This document shows positions 7,174-16,629 of a stretch of DNA of 64,000 nucleotides, one piece after another. The notes beneath the pieces were generated by a model, which saw nothing but the letters and a program-made list of their open reading frames with translations, was not told the DNA's origin and did no database searches. The stretch comes from DATMRF01 sp035566435 (GTDB lineage: Bacteria; Verrucomicrobiota; Verrucomicrobiia; Limisphaerales; UBA8199): the NCBI GenBank assembly GCA_035566435.1, contig DATMRF010000060.1:1-64000 (forward strand). The letters run 5' to 3'. Position 1 is the first letter of the stretch. Each line of letters starts with the position of its first letter. The position numbers and the translations under genes are program-made.

Positions 7174-10100
7174 TCACGGTTGTTGCGGAGTGACTTTGAG
7201 TCGGTAGAAGCGGGCGGGAGCATCCGTCGTTGGATCGGTTACGGTTTGGATTCCGCCGTTAGCAATAATTCCGCTGGTTAGACTCATCCAACTGGTGTCG
7301 AGGAGATTCGTGTTCCATTCAACCACATAGACCCGGTTCGTCAGTGTCAGGAACGACAGGGTAACACCGTTTTGAATGGAGACGGAATCAATTCTGGGCG
7401 GCGGTTCCATACTAATGGCCAGCGCGAGGATTGCACTACCGGTTCCACCTTTGTTGCTGGCGCGCAGCGTGACGGCAAAGTTTCCAGTCACGAATGGTAT
7501 TCCCGAGATTCGACCGCTGGCCGGATCGAACACCAACCCCGGCGGAAGCCCAATCGCAAAAAAACTGGTGGGATTATTCGCCGCGGTGATTTGGTAGTTG
7601 AAACTTTCCGACAAGCTCCCAGTCGCCGTAAGAGCGCTGGTGATGGCGGGGACGGGCGCGACTCCGTTGTAAATCACGATCATCAGCGAGTTGCTCGCTG
7701 TGCCCGTGGAATTTGAGGCAGTCACCGCAACGTTGAACGTGCCGGAATTCGTCGGCGTTCCAGTAATGGCCCCGGTTAGTGAATTCAAAATGAATCCGCC
7801 AGGCAAACCGCTCGCGCTGAAACTGGTCGCGACGCTGCTCCCCTGCAGCGTGAAATTAAACGGCGCGTTCACTTGCCCATCGGCGGTACCGGAACTCGTG
7901 ATCACCGGCAAAGGTAATTTTACCGTTAGCACAAGATTACCATAGCCGACCCCGTTGGCATTGGTTGCCGCGAGCTGGATATTATACGTTCCCACGATTG
8001 CTGCCGTGCCGGATATGACGCCATTGCTGAACGCCAATCCCGGAGCCAGGTTCGAAGCGCTGACCCCACTAGGATTGCCGGTGGCGTTGATGTTGTAAAT
8101 AAACGGCGTTCCAGCGATGACCGAGGCCGATGGCGCGCTGTTGATGACCGGCGCTCCCGCTGCCGCACTGACGCTCACGGTCTTGTCCATCGTCGTCACG
8201 TGCAAATCGTCAAATGAACGTAGAGTAAATGTGTAGTTGCCTGGCAGGTTTAGATTGCTGACGGTTGTGTTGGTCGCGCCTTGGTGGTCGAACAAGGGTT
8301 TTGCCCCGGCAGGAGTTGTTTTGATCGCCCACCAATGGCGCAACGGCTGATTGGTCGAACCGCTCGTGATCGCCGAGAGCTGGAGCGAGTTGGTGGGCAG
8401 TGTCACATTGGCCGGCGAAGCCGTTATCGAACTGATGACCGGCGGGGAACTCGCCGGCTTGACCGTGCAGAGGATTTGCGCCGTCAGGTCCGGATGTCCG
8501 GCATTGGTCACATTGATCTGGAAGAGATAATCGCCCGGCACGGTCATGTTTGTAACGTTCGCCCGAAGGCTCACAAAAATGTAGATCGTGCTGTCCACAC
8601 CGGCGTTCGCTCCGGCGGGCTGGTTGACCAGCGTCCAGTTACCGCGCCCGTTGAAGCTGCTATTGGCAAGGTCGGAAATCCCGGCCTGCAATATCGCGCT
8701 CGAAGTGGGCAATTCGATGGTTGCATGAGTCGTGCCGCTCGGATTCCCAAAAACGAGTCCGTACGGGGCAGCAATTCGGAATCCAGTCTGCCCGAGCACA
8801 GGCTGCGGGTTGGAATCATAAACGGCCAGGTACACCTGTCTGGATGAAATGTTCATCCCATCACTCACAGCCAGGTTGAATGTGTAGATGCCGGCCACGG
8901 TCAATCCGCTGACCAGCGTCGTGGCAGCATTGGTATTCGCGAAGGTTGCGTTCGCCCCCGATGGCTGATTAATGACGGACCAGTGATAGGTCAGCGTGGC
9001 AAGTTCGGGATCGCTGGTGATCCCCGAAAGTGTCGCTGAATTCGTCGGGGCGACGACGTAGCCTGGGCTCGCTCCCCAGACTTCAATTGTGGGCGGCTGG
9101 TTTGTGCCCGCATAGGGATACAGCGTGGTCACCGCCGAGCCACCGGCAACGTTCGTCAATGACAGCAAGCCATCCGCTCCCACCGTACGAATGCCAAGTT
9201 CCTGAAATGAAGTTGTACCCGCCCCTGCTTTCGACAGGCCGTAACTTCCCGCTGGAAGCCCGCTCAGATTAACCGTCTGCGCGGGAGACGAGGTGTTTTC
9301 CATCACCGCCGTCACTCTCCCGCTCTCCGTGAACGCAAGAACGCGAAGCGACGGATCGCTCGACGCCGTGCCGATCCGCACCGCGCCGGGCCGCACGTAA
9401 TGTATCAACTGGCGAAGCCGAAAATACGTGCTGGAAGGCGTGAATCCCGTCAACCCCGCGTTTGGAACCAGCGTGGCGTTTGCACTGTAGGCCACTTCCC
9501 AGTAACTGGCGCCTGCCAGTGTCAAATCGCTGAACAAATCGTCAAACGTGGGATTGCCCATTTCGGTTTGCGCGGTTGTGAGTCCCTTCGCCCTCCCGAA
9601 ATCCCGCAAATACGACCTGTATGGATCGGCGGTCCCATAGTTATGATAAGAAATCCGGCCAACATACGGCCACAGCTCGGCGTCATTCAAAACGGGTGTG
9701 AAATAGCTCCAATCCGTCTGCGGGGCGACCGCTTCGGCGTATTGAATTTCCGTCGTAAGATGCTGGGCGATCAGTCGAGGGCCGAGAGCCTTGATGTCAT
9801 CCGTCAATATGGATGAGGCCATGCTCGGTTCGTTATAGATCACAGCATAGGCGATGTTGATCCCGTAATTGGTCTTCAAATACAGCGAGCTGGCCCAGAT
9901 TTGCTGCGCGCGCTCCCCCGGATGATTTATGACCCACGGCTTTTGGTCAGATGCGTGGGTTGGATACCCTGGACTGGAATAAAAGGAGGGTTGATACCCT
10001 TCTGCCAGAATCCGGTTTTGATAATGAAGCAGGTAAGCTGCCTCCTGCGCGCTGAACGTGTCGCTTTCGAACAGGTTCCAGTCAACGATATCGCAATCGC

Positions 10101-10389
10101 CGTTGTCGATGCCAGTGCCGTCAATGCGCGGCCCAACCTCCCAGGTGCGTGTGCCGGTCAGACCTAAATCGTCGGTCAGAAAATCGAGATACTGATAGTT
10201 GACCGGATTGGCGAGTGCCTCAGGCAGCATGAATTCAGCACCCCCAGTTCCACCGAGAACTCCGCCGCCATGGCCCCAGCCCGCGATAGTCTGAAACGTC
10301 TGCGCTGGATTAATGACGATGTCCGCGCCGCGAGCCCAAATAAGGCAGGCCGCGAACAGCGCCGTCAGAGTGAGCATGCGGGGGTGCAT
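7174..10389 (-). CDS. Secreted GH30-like glycoside hydrolase with Ig-like domains
   Basis: A 1071-residue exported protein with a signal peptide at residues 1-21. Residues 25-420 resemble clan-A GH30 enzymes (endo-beta-1,6-galactanase or glucuronoxylanase types). The likely acid/base is E187 in YNEPS and the nucleophile E276 in TAQTEMGNP; a WGHGGG motif lies near residue 38. Residues 430-1000 contain several PKD/Ig-like modules (repeated ITGTPTNSGTFNVAVTASN-type sequence). The last 75 residues form the recurrent C-terminal domain ending ARFYRLKVTPQQP. It probably cleaves plant or algal polysaccharide outside the cell. The exact specificity cannot be read from sequence. Confidence 0.8.
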   Translation of the reverse strand: MHPRMLTLTALFAACLIWARGADIVINPAQTFQTIAGWGHGGGVLGGTGGAEFMLPEALANPVNYQYLDFLTDDLGLTGTRTWEVGPRIDGTGIDNGDCDIVDWNLFESDTFSAQEAAYLLHYQNRILAEGYQPSFYSSPGYPTHASDQKPWVINHPGERAQQIWASSLYLKTNYGINIAYAVIYNEPSMASSILTDDIKALGPRLIAQHLTTEIQYAEAVAPQTDWSYFTPVLNDAELWPYVGRISYHNYGTADPYRSYLRDFGRAKGLTTAQTEMGNPTFDDLFSDLTLAGASYWEVAYSANATLVPNAGLTGFTPSSTYFRLRQLIHYVRPGAVRIGTASSDPSLRVLAFTESGRVTAVMENTSSPAQTVNLSGLPAGSYGLSKAGAGTTSFQELGIRTVGADGLLSLTNVAGGSAVTTLYPYAGTNQPPTIEVWGASPGYVVAPTNSATLSGITSDPELATLTYHWSVINQPSGANATFANTNAATTLVSGLTVAGIYTFNLAVSDGMNISSRQVYLAVYDSNPQPVLGQTGFRIAAPYGLVFGNPSGTTHATIELPTSSAILQAGISDLANSSFNGRGNWTLVNQPAGANAGVDSTIYIFVSLRANVTNMTVPGDYLFQINVTNAGHPDLTAQILCTVKPASSPPVISSITASPANVTLPTNSLQLSAITSGSTNQPLRHWWAIKTTPAGAKPLFDHQGATNTTVSNLNLPGNYTFTLRSFDDLHVTTMDKTVSVSAAAGAPVINSAPSASVIAGTPFIYNINATGNPSGVSASNLAPGLAFSNGVISGTAAIVGTYNIQLAATNANGVGYGNLVLTVKLPLPVITSSGTADGQVNAPFNFTLQGSSVATSFSASGLPGGFILNSLTGAITGTPTNSGTFNVAVTASNSTGTASNSLMIVIYNGVAPVPAITSALTATGSLSESFNYQITAANNPTSFFAIGLPPGLVFDPASGRISGIPFVTGNFAVTLRASNKGGTGSAILALAISMEPPPRIDSVSIQNGVTLSFLTLTNRVYVVEWNTNLLDTSWMSLTSGIIANGGIQTVTDPTTDAPARFYRLKVTPQQP

Positions 10390-10469
10390 GGAATTGCCAT
10401 CGCCAACCTATCATGAAAGAAAAGATTGTCATTTTGGCAAAAAGGGAGTGGGTATACATTTCGGCCTCA

Positions 10470-11897
10470 ATGAAATCCCACAACCTCGCAATTACCGTCT
10501 TGTGCGCTGGCCTCGGTGGGCTGGCGCATGCGGACGAGGCCATGCGCATTGGGCACACAACGCTCATACCCCGTCATTCGAACCCGGATGACAAGGGGAT
10601 GTATGCCGCTGCGATTGATCCCACAAACGGCTATGCGTATTTCCTTGGCAACTGGCTTTCCAAACTGGACATCAGTGGCAACCTGCCGGCGCAAGTAGGC
10701 CCGTCGATCAGCCTCGGTCAGTCCACGTCGTTGGAAATTGATGTGTCCGGCGGATTTTTGTACGAGACCTTCGGGGGACTGTTGAAGCGTTACGCCCTGG
10801 GGGCGGGAACAAATGTGCTAACCGCAACCAATTCGCTGTCATTGGCTGCTGGTTCGGCGCAAGCGGTGCTCATTGATGATTCCGACGCGAACCCTTCAAA
10901 TCACAGTGCTTATGTGCTCTGCGCCGTTTCCGGAAGCCCGGGACGCGTGGCGAAGGTAGCGCTGGGTTCGTTCACCGAAATCGGTTCAATCGGGCTGAAC
11001 TCAGGCGAGACCAACGGGGTCATTGGTCAGAAAGCGGACCCGCAACATGGCTACGCTTATTTCGTGACCTCCGGCGTGGCCAACACCACCAACGGCCCGC
11101 GTGTGGTGAAAATCAAAATGACCACCGGCGCGAACCTTCCCGTTCGGATCGGGGCGGCCGTGCTGGACACCAATGCCTTTATTGATGGCGGCTCGATTGA
11201 CACGCTGCACGGCTATGCCTATTACGGCACCTACGACAGCGACACCAATGTTCCCGGCAGAGTTTATAAAGTGAGGTTGGAAGCCGGCGATGTCTCGCCC
11301 ACGCTCGTGGGGCATATCGACCTTCACGCCGGTGAAGGCAGGTTGTCTGCCTCCGTCTGCGATCCCGCGAACGGTTTCGTCTATTTTGCCAACGACAACA
11401 CTTACCCCGGCGCCGTCGTGCAATTCAGCCTGAACGGAACAAATCTGCCGGTTGAAATCAACTATTTGCAATTGCAAAGCGGTCCCCAGACACCGCCACC
11501 CAATGGCATCACCGCGAATAACACCACCACCAATATGGACGGCGTGCTGCCGTTCGGGGAGGTGTTCATTCGCTCGGCTGTTTTTGACCCCGTGCGCGGC
11601 AATATTTACCTCGGCCAGGACAGCCGGCCAAATCAGATCGTGAAAGTGCAAGCTGCGCAGATTAATCCCTTCTCGTTGACAGCCGTAAAAAGACTCGGCG
11701 ACGGTTCGAGCCAGTTTGGGTTCACCAACATTATGGGCGCGCCGTTCGATGTCCTTACCGCCACCAATCTCACGCAACCCTTAAGCATTTGGACAACTCT
11801 TGGAGCGGTCACAGACAGTCCGCCCGGCCATTACCAGTTCATCGACCCGTCGGCCACGAATGGCGCGTTGCATTTCTATCGCGTTGGTTCTCCGTAA
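10470..11897 (+). CDS. Secreted propeller-like repeat protein with RFYRV-type tail
   Basis: A protein of 475 residues (from ATG 10470; an upstream ATG at 10413 would add 19) with an N-terminal signal-like helix ending near ADEAMRIG. The body has repeats of the type DPTNGYAYF, DPQHGYAYF, DTLHGYAYYG and DPANGFVYF spaced 50-65 residues apart, as in beta-propeller blades. The C-terminal 50 residues form the shared domain ending LHFYRVGSP. It is divergent from the GH30-like gene, so the two may share a regulatory region and a substrate. Function is unknown. Confidence 0.7.
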   Translation: MKSHNLAITVLCAGLGGLAHADEAMRIGHTTLIPRHSNPDDKGMYAAAIDPTNGYAYFLGNWLSKLDISGNLPAQVGPSISLGQSTSLEIDVSGGFLYETFGGLLKRYALGAGTNVLTATNSLSLAAGSAQAVLIDDSDANPSNHSAYVLCAVSGSPGRVAKVALGSFTEIGSIGLNSGETNGVIGQKADPQHGYAYFVTSGVANTTNGPRVVKIKMTTGANLPVRIGAAVLDTNAFIDGGSIDTLHGYAYYGTYDSDTNVPGRVYKVRLEAGDVSPTLVGHIDLHAGEGRLSASVCDPANGFVYFANDNTYPGAVVQFSLNGTNLPVEINYLQLQSGPQTPPPNGITANNTTTNMDGVLPFGEVFIRSAVFDPVRGNIYLGQDSRPNQIVKVQAAQINPFSLTAVKRLGDGSSQFGFTNIMGAPFDVLTATNLTQPLSIWTTLGAVTDSPPGHYQFIDPSATNGALHFYRVGSP

Positions 11898-12145
11898 TCA
11901 CCCGAATCCTCGGCCGCGCCAAACCGCACGCAAGCCCAATTGCACACATTGCAAACGGACCTCGGTTTGCAATTTCGCAGCCTCGGGCCAATTTGTTAGC
12001 GATGATCGAAGTGAAGCATTCGGCGGGCGAGGAATGGGTGGTCAGCATGAAGAGCACTGTTACTACACATCATCGCGTTCGAGTGACGCCACAAGACGTC
12101 GAGCGATTTGCTTCTGGCCAATCGACTGAAGTCTTGCTCCAGGGG

Positions 12146-12161
12146 AGCTTCCGATTTCTTC
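12146..12161. repeat. Target-site duplication, left copy
   Basis: AGCTTCCGATTTCTTC is repeated exactly at 13791-13806. The next base is T on both sides, so the duplication is 16 or 17 bp. Confidence 0.85.
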
Positions 12162-12176
12162 TGTCGCGGTGCGATC

Positions 12177-12272
12177 AAAACCGGACAGATGTAGTTAGCA
12201 AAACCGGACGGCGTGTCAGCAAAACCGGACACTTTGTAGTTAGCAAAACCGGACGTGCGATCAAAACCGGAC
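12177..12272 (+). repeat. Five subterminal transposase-site repeats, left end
   Basis: AAAACCGGAC occurs at 12177, 12200, 12221, 12245 and 12263 (first base), 18-24 bp apart, with GTAGTTAGC or similar between copies. These are probable transposase binding sites. Confidence 0.8.
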
Positions 12273-12391
12273 TTTTGCCTGAGGCCTGTTGTTAAGCTTA
12301 AGAGGGGTGTTAAGATCCGGGCGCTTCAGCGGAGGGTAGGGCTCTGCGGGGACGCAACCCGAGCGCCGTCTGGAGGCTGCAGACAGCAGAA

Positions 12392-13699
12392 GTGCCGGAC
12401 AGTTCCTCCATTGGAGCTGTTCGGCTCTTTGTTTTACTCTCTTCTGCTGGCTCAGCGAAAAAGCGAAAAATCCCAGGGGGTCTGGGGGACAGAGTCCCCC
12501 GGTTCGTGTTAGGCTCAGCCGATGAAAAGAACCAGCTGATTCATCGTTGCAGCATCCCTTTTATCCGTCACGTGCTGGCCGAGTTTCGCGTCGGCCAAAT
12601 CTCTGCGTTGGCGGCAACCGCGGAACTGGATTTATCGCGCAGCCGTTTCTACGAGCTTTACTCTGATTACCTGGCGGCCGGTATCACGCGCGACCAGCGC
12701 TGGAGCCCGGGTGTGTCTGGCGGCGACCATGCCACCGAGTGGCCGGCGGGAGTGGAGGCTTTATTGCGGGCCCGTCTGAGCACCCGGCCAGCCTCCTCCT
12801 ACAGTTTCGTTGCGAGCGAGGTCCTGCGCCTGTGCGACTTCAAATTGGACCGTGCCCAGGTGCGCCGCTGGGCCATCCAAAACCAACTTGCCCAGCCCGC
12901 TCGCCTGCAAAAGGCCGTCGCTTCCGTTCGCCGTTGGCAACGCAGTCGGATTGGCGAACTCTGGCAATTAGATGCCTCACCGCACCAATATTTTCCGAGC
13001 TCCCGCAGGCTCTGGCCCATGCTCAACATGATCGATGATTGCAGCCGGCTCTTCACCGGCTCTAAGCTCTACCAGCAGGAAAACCTCTTGGCCTACTTCG
13101 ATTTCCTGCCGCAAGCCTTCCGTGCCTATGGATTGCCGCTCCTGCTTTATGTCGATTACCACAGCCTGTTCTTTAGCAGCACGCCCGATGCACTCACCAC
13201 CTTGGGAGAGGCGCTCAGATTTTATGGCATCACTTTCCGCTACGCGCCCACCCCGCAGGCCAAAGGCAAAATCGAGCGGGAACATCAGTTCTGGCAAAAT
13301 CGCCTGCCAGCCTATTTCGCCGCCGAGCAAATCAAAGCCTTGGAAGCCGCCAATTCCCACATCGATGAGTTGCGTGAACACCACAACGCCAAAGAACTCC
13401 ACCGCGAAATCAAAATGCCGCCCCGGCAGGCCTGGGACCTAGCTCTCAAGGAAAAGCGCTCCGCCCTCCGCACGGTTCCTAACTGTCCCTGGTGGCCGTA
13501 TGTCTGGAGCCTCCGCACTTCGGTGCGGGTCAGCCCCCAAGGACGTGTCCCAGTGGGAACCCAAACCCTTCCGGTTACCGCCAAGCCAGGCTCTCGCGTC
13601 GTGCTCTGCCACCATCCTTCAGGACACCAATCCATAATTGCTCACCATCCCAAATCCAACACCCAGCCCACCCTCCTATTCACCAATCTTCCCAAATGA
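12392..13699 (+). CDS. DDE (rve) transposase
   Basis: This 435-residue transposase has an N-terminal helix-turn-helix region (about residues 50-95, FRVGQISALAATAELDLSRS) and an integrase-core domain. The likely catalytic triad is D194 (WQLDAS), D255 (LYVDYHS) and E295 (KGKIEREH). A C-terminal beta-rich Mu-C-like segment follows (VSPQGRVPVGTQTLPVTAKP). It resembles ISNCY/IS481-type integrase-core transposases. The start is uncertain: GTG 12392 is the longest option, and homology begins near residue 45. It is intact and probably active. Confidence 0.85.
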   Translation: MPDSSSIGAVRLFVLLSSAGSAKKRKIPGGLGDRVPRFVLGSADEKNQLIHRCSIPFIRHVLAEFRVGQISALAATAELDLSRSRFYELYSDYLAAGITRDQRWSPGVSGGDHATEWPAGVEALLRARLSTRPASSYSFVASEVLRLCDFKLDRAQVRRWAIQNQLAQPARLQKAVASVRRWQRSRIGELWQLDASPHQYFPSSRRLWPMLNMIDDCSRLFTGSKLYQQENLLAYFDFLPQAFRAYGLPLLLYVDYHSLFFSSTPDALTTLGEALRFYGITFRYAPTPQAKGKIEREHQFWQNRLPAYFAAEQIKALEAANSHIDELREHHNAKELHREIKMPPRQAWDLALKEKRSALRTVPNCPWWPYVWSLRTSVRVSPQGRVPVGTQTLPVTAKPGSRVVLCHHPSGHQSIIAHHPKSNTQPTLLFTNLPK

Positions 13700-13712
13700 G
13701 CCAAAATCCTCA

Positions 13713-13775
13713 GTCCGGTTTTGCTGACACACTGTCCGCTTTTGAAAACTACAAACCTCGTTTTTGTCCGGTTTT
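13713..13775 (-). repeat. Three subterminal transposase-site repeats, right end
   Basis: GTCCGGTTTT, the complement of the left-end unit, occurs at 13713 and 13766, with a one-mismatch copy GTCCGCTTTT at 13734. Confidence 0.8.
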
Positions 13776-13790
13776 GAAAACTACACGACA

Positions 13791-13806
13791 AGCTTCCGAT
13801 TTCTTC
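13791..13806. repeat. Target-site duplication, right copy
   Basis: Exact second copy of the 16-bp sequence at 12146-12161, directly after the CGACA end of the element. Confidence 0.85.
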
Positions 13807-14393
13807 TTGAACGCGAGCCAAATGCTTTTATTCTGCCCTCGTTCGATTTACCGGTTATCGGGCGCTACTTCCCTGAGTACGACCGGGAAATCCGGATCCG
13901 GCTCCAACGAGCCGAATACCTCGCTAGCCGAGGCATCGTTCCGGCTTTTTCTGTCTGGATGCCACCTCCAGGCTCAGTGAGTGCCGAGCGTCAACCGCCC
14001 GGCCTCGATTACTATCGCCAAGCTCGCAAGGAGTTCGCGAGGCTTTACAAAACTTACAATCTAACCCCCCAGGGAGCTCCGGCGGGGTCCCATGTCTCGT
14101 TGTGCAGAGACATTTACCGAAACCTCGATGCGGTCCTTGCGGAGTGATCTAATAGAGGCGATTGGTAATAAAGACGGTTTCCTGCTGGAAACACGCTCAT
14201 GATTTGGCTGGAACACGTCCGACGCTCCGACCGATTGATGCGCGCGACCACCAGTTTGACTGTCACCGAATCTGATGAGCTGACGTTGCGCTTTGATGCG
14301 GCATGGCCGGCAGCGCATGATTTGACTACGAATCTCCGTGAAATACATTGAGGTTGGCTCCACTCGAAAATCAGGTATCAAAGTTTTGATTTT

Positions 14394-14918
14394 ATGAAAA
14401 CACTCGCAATGCTGGTCGCAGCGATTATCGGCTCAATCGTCACTCTCCACTCCGCCGAAAGTGCTCCTGTCATAAACGCGGTGGCTGTTTTGCACTCCAC
14501 AGCCGGTCAGCAATGCCGTGGCATCGTGCGCTTCACTCAGGAAGGCGATTCCGTGAAGGTGGTCGCCGACATCGAGGGACTCACTCCTGGCCAGAAGCAC
14601 GCTTTTCACATCCATCAATATGGCGATTGCTCGGCCTCGGACGGCATGAGCGCGGGAGGTCACTACAACCCGGAAGGCCACCAGCATGGTTTGCCGGACA
14701 GCGATAATCGACATGCGGGCGACCTTGGGAATGTCCAGGCGGACGACCAAGGTAAGGCGCATTACGAGATTACCGTTAGCAACATTTCAATAATGGGATC
14801 AAGGAATCCGATAATCGGTCGAGGGGTCATCGTTCACGCCAAGGTGGACGACGGAGGGCAACCGGTCGGCAACGCTGGTGGCCGGATTGCTTGCGGCGTG
14901 ATTGGAGTTGCCAAGTAG
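14394..14918 (+). CDS. sodC: Cu/Zn superoxide dismutase, exported
   Basis: A 174-residue protein with a signal peptide (about residues 1-23), so it acts in the periplasm or envelope, converting superoxide to hydrogen peroxide and oxygen. Metal ligands are in place: Cu H72, H74 and H148; bridging H90; Zn H98, H107 and D110. The disulfide pair C79 and C167 and the active-site Arg164 in GGRIACGVIG are also present. Spacing matches bacterial SodC apart from a DDGGQPVGNAGG loop before the arginine. No obvious regulatory site was seen. Neighbours are unrelated. Confidence 0.93.
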   Translation: MKTLAMLVAAIIGSIVTLHSAESAPVINAVAVLHSTAGQQCRGIVRFTQEGDSVKVVADIEGLTPGQKHAFHIHQYGDCSASDGMSAGGHYNPEGHQHGLPDSDNRHAGDLGNVQADDQGKAHYEITVSNISIMGSRNPIIGRGVIVHAKVDDGGQPVGNAGGRIACGVIGVAK

Positions 14919-15280
14919 AGTAAGGCGCTCAGTTTACAAATCCATTTGGTTATCGGATAGGTCCGAGGCTCTCCGAGAAAAGCAGCGCAATCCACGAGCG
15001 TCAAATCATGGCGCCCTCATCCAGCTAAATTCTCGTCAGCGACGAACACCTTGAGGAAGATCCTTTGAACGGAAGTCTTTTTAGAATCCAGTAAGGCGTT
15101 CCAACCCGGGGAATTGCAAAGCCTCTCTCGTTCACTCATGAATTCCTGTTCGAGACTGATCAGGTGAGCTTCGCGTTCAGGTTTGATCTGTCCGCAGGCA
15201 TCCGCTTACCAATTGGAACGGCGTAAACAGAAACATAAAAACGATCTGCCAATACTGCGATAAACCAAAGGGCCGAGTCT
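14919..15280. other. Intergenic region without a clear gene
   Basis: About 360 bp between sodC and the isochorismatase-like gene. A minus-strand frame at 15160-15348 is short, has no ribosome-binding site and would overlap the next gene. No repeat, RNA or hairpin was recognised. Confidence 0.4.
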
Positions 15281-15919
15281 ATGGAATCCCAGAATACGAA
15301 AAGATACCTGGAGCGACTTACGCCGGACAATGCCGCTCTACTTCTCATCGACCATCAAGTTGGGCTGTTCACTGGCGTCAGAGACATCCCCGTAGCGGAA
15401 TTGACGCATAATGTTGTCGCTCTAGCGAAAGCGGCCAAGGTGCTGAGCGTGCCGATTATTGTGACGGCCACCTCGCCGGAAATGTGGGGGCCTACCATTC
15501 CGGAGCTGGCGGAGGCCTTGCCCGGGGTCCAGATCATTGCGCGAACGACGGTCAATGCATTTGACGAGCCTCGGTTTGCTAAAGCTGTGGAAGCGGCTGG
15601 TCGCAAGAAACTTATTATCGCTGGCGTCTCAACCGAAGTCTGCTTGGCACTTCCTGCGATTCATGCGACGGGGATTGGCTACGATGTGTATGGCGCGATT
15701 GACGCGTCTGGCACTTTCAGCGAAACCAAGCGCATCACTGGCCTGCTGCGCATGGTTCAAGCCGGCGTGATCGTCATCGACTATTCCACCGTCGCCGTCG
15801 AAATGCTGAAGGACAATGCAAGTCCAAAGGCGGGCGCCCTGTATGCCGCCCTCGATATGCCTTTTGCCGTTCTGGTCGGACAATTAGCGGGAGCATTCGC
15901 CAAGGGCCGCCCCGCCTGA
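15281..15919 (+). CDS. Isochorismatase-family cysteine hydrolase (YcaC-like)
   Basis: The 212-residue enzyme has the isochorismatase-like fold. Likely catalytic residues are D24 in LLIDHQVGLF, R88 in ARTTVNAFDEP (taking the usual basic position) and nucleophile C121 in GVSTEVCLALPA. The cis-peptide region is IIAGVSTEV. It groups by pattern with YcaC-type hydrolases, which act on amides of unknown identity, rather than with true isochorismatases of siderophore pathways. It is cytoplasmic with no signal peptide. The following LysR remnant is convergent; an intact version of it may once have regulated nearby genes. Confidence 0.85.
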   Translation: MESQNTKRYLERLTPDNAALLLIDHQVGLFTGVRDIPVAELTHNVVALAKAAKVLSVPIIVTATSPEMWGPTIPELAEALPGVQIIARTTVNAFDEPRFAKAVEAAGRKKLIIAGVSTEVCLALPAIHATGIGYDVYGAIDASGTFSETKRITGLLRMVQAGVIVIDYSTVAVEMLKDNASPKAGALYAALDMPFAVLVGQLAGAFAKGRPA

Positions 15920-15941
15920 ACCGGCCGCTCCAGCGGACGAC

Positions 15942-16170
15942 TCAGTTAGAACCAGGTTTGAGAGCCAGCGCGTCTAGCAAAGCGCGCAATGGGCCAGCAG
16001 TTTTTCCCCGTTGCCAAACGACAAATAAATCCCAAGTAGCTCCCGAATCGGCGATGGGGACCATGACAACATTCGGGATGCCCAGGTGAGAAATAAAGAT
16101 TGGGTGGAGCGAAACCGGCCCCTCGTTGGCGGCCGTCACGAGGCCTTCGGCGAGGCTGTTGGGCGCCTCA
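15942..16170 (-). pseudogene. C-terminal remnant of a LysR-type regulator
   Basis: About 75 residues match the end of a LysR substrate-binding domain: LGIPNVVMVPIADSGATWDL then FVVWQRGKTAGPLRALLDAL. The DNA-binding N-terminal domain and most of the effector domain are missing. Homology breaks at about 16170, where sequence of a DUF2961 gene begins on the opposite strand. Confidence 0.6.
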
Positions 16171-16602
16171 ATGGAAACCAATCGGGGCCAGGAGTTGAAT
16201 TACCTCAGTTTCCTGGAAGCCCCGGAATACGTTCATATCGATGAGGACTGGGAATCCTCGCGCATTGTGGGCACCGGCCTGGAAGACTATTTTCTCGGTG
16301 GATGGTACTTCCGCGAAGGCCCGTTCATCGGCCCGTTCCATGGCGTGCCGGTGAAGGACCCGCTCAACGCCAGCGTCGCGATGTATCGCGTCCACGAAAC
16401 CGATGCCATCCATTTCGGCCAACGTATAAAATTCGCGTTCGTGAACCCTTGGGCAGCCGAGCGGCTTCGACCGTTGGCCTTCTCGTCGGTCGCGTACCTT
16501 TACCTGGACAAACCCGAAGGCCAGGGAACACCTGTTCCTTCCGCAAATGACCTCCTTTGCTGGTATCGGCTCCGAAACACGGACCACCAAAGCGTTCCGT
16601 AA
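16171..16602 (+). pseudogene. C-terminal remnant of a DUF2961/GH172 protein
   Basis: An open frame of about 140 residues has the DUF2961 signature: NYLSFLEAPEYVHIDEDW, then IVGTGLEDYFLGGWYF and GPFHGVPV. DUF2961 proteins include GH172 fructofuranosidase-type enzymes. The N-terminal half with part of the active site is absent, and the 5' end is fused to the LysR remnant. The C-terminus appears near natural length. Without the first half it is unlikely to be active. Confidence 0.65.
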
Positions 16603-16629
16603 TTGTTCTCGCTGCGCTTTGGCAGGGTA

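Larger units (their letters stand above)
12162..13790 (+). mobile_element. Complete insertion sequence, DDE (rve-type), 1629 bp
   Basis: The element starts TGTCG and ends CGACA, inside a perfect 16-17-bp target duplication. Its ends carry several copies of AAAACCGGAC: five at the left in direct orientation and three at the right in inverted orientation, one with a mismatch. It holds a single transposase gene and no IstB-like ATPase. TG...CA ends and multiple subterminal sites are known from rve-type transposons such as IS21, Tn552 and Mu. A single-gene element with such a long duplication does not fit IS families I know well. Confidence 0.85.
12002..14147 (+). pseudogene. Hypothetical gene split by an insertion sequence
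   Basis: The 5' part (12002-12161) and the 3' part (13807-14147) form one 501-bp frame coding 166 residues once the insertion and one copy of the duplicated target are removed. It starts MIEVKHSAGEEWVVSMKSTV, and at the junction ...LLQGSFRFLL continues with EREPNAFILPSFDLPVIGRY. The C-terminal part is rich in R, Y and P and lacks membrane segments. The family is not recognised. The exact reconstruction shows that the insertion is recent and that the gene was probably functional before it. Confidence 0.8.

Noticed and set aside
14199..14351. Plus-strand frame of 50 codons before sodC
   Set aside because: No ribosome-binding site, no recognisable motif, and the length is within chance for this base composition.
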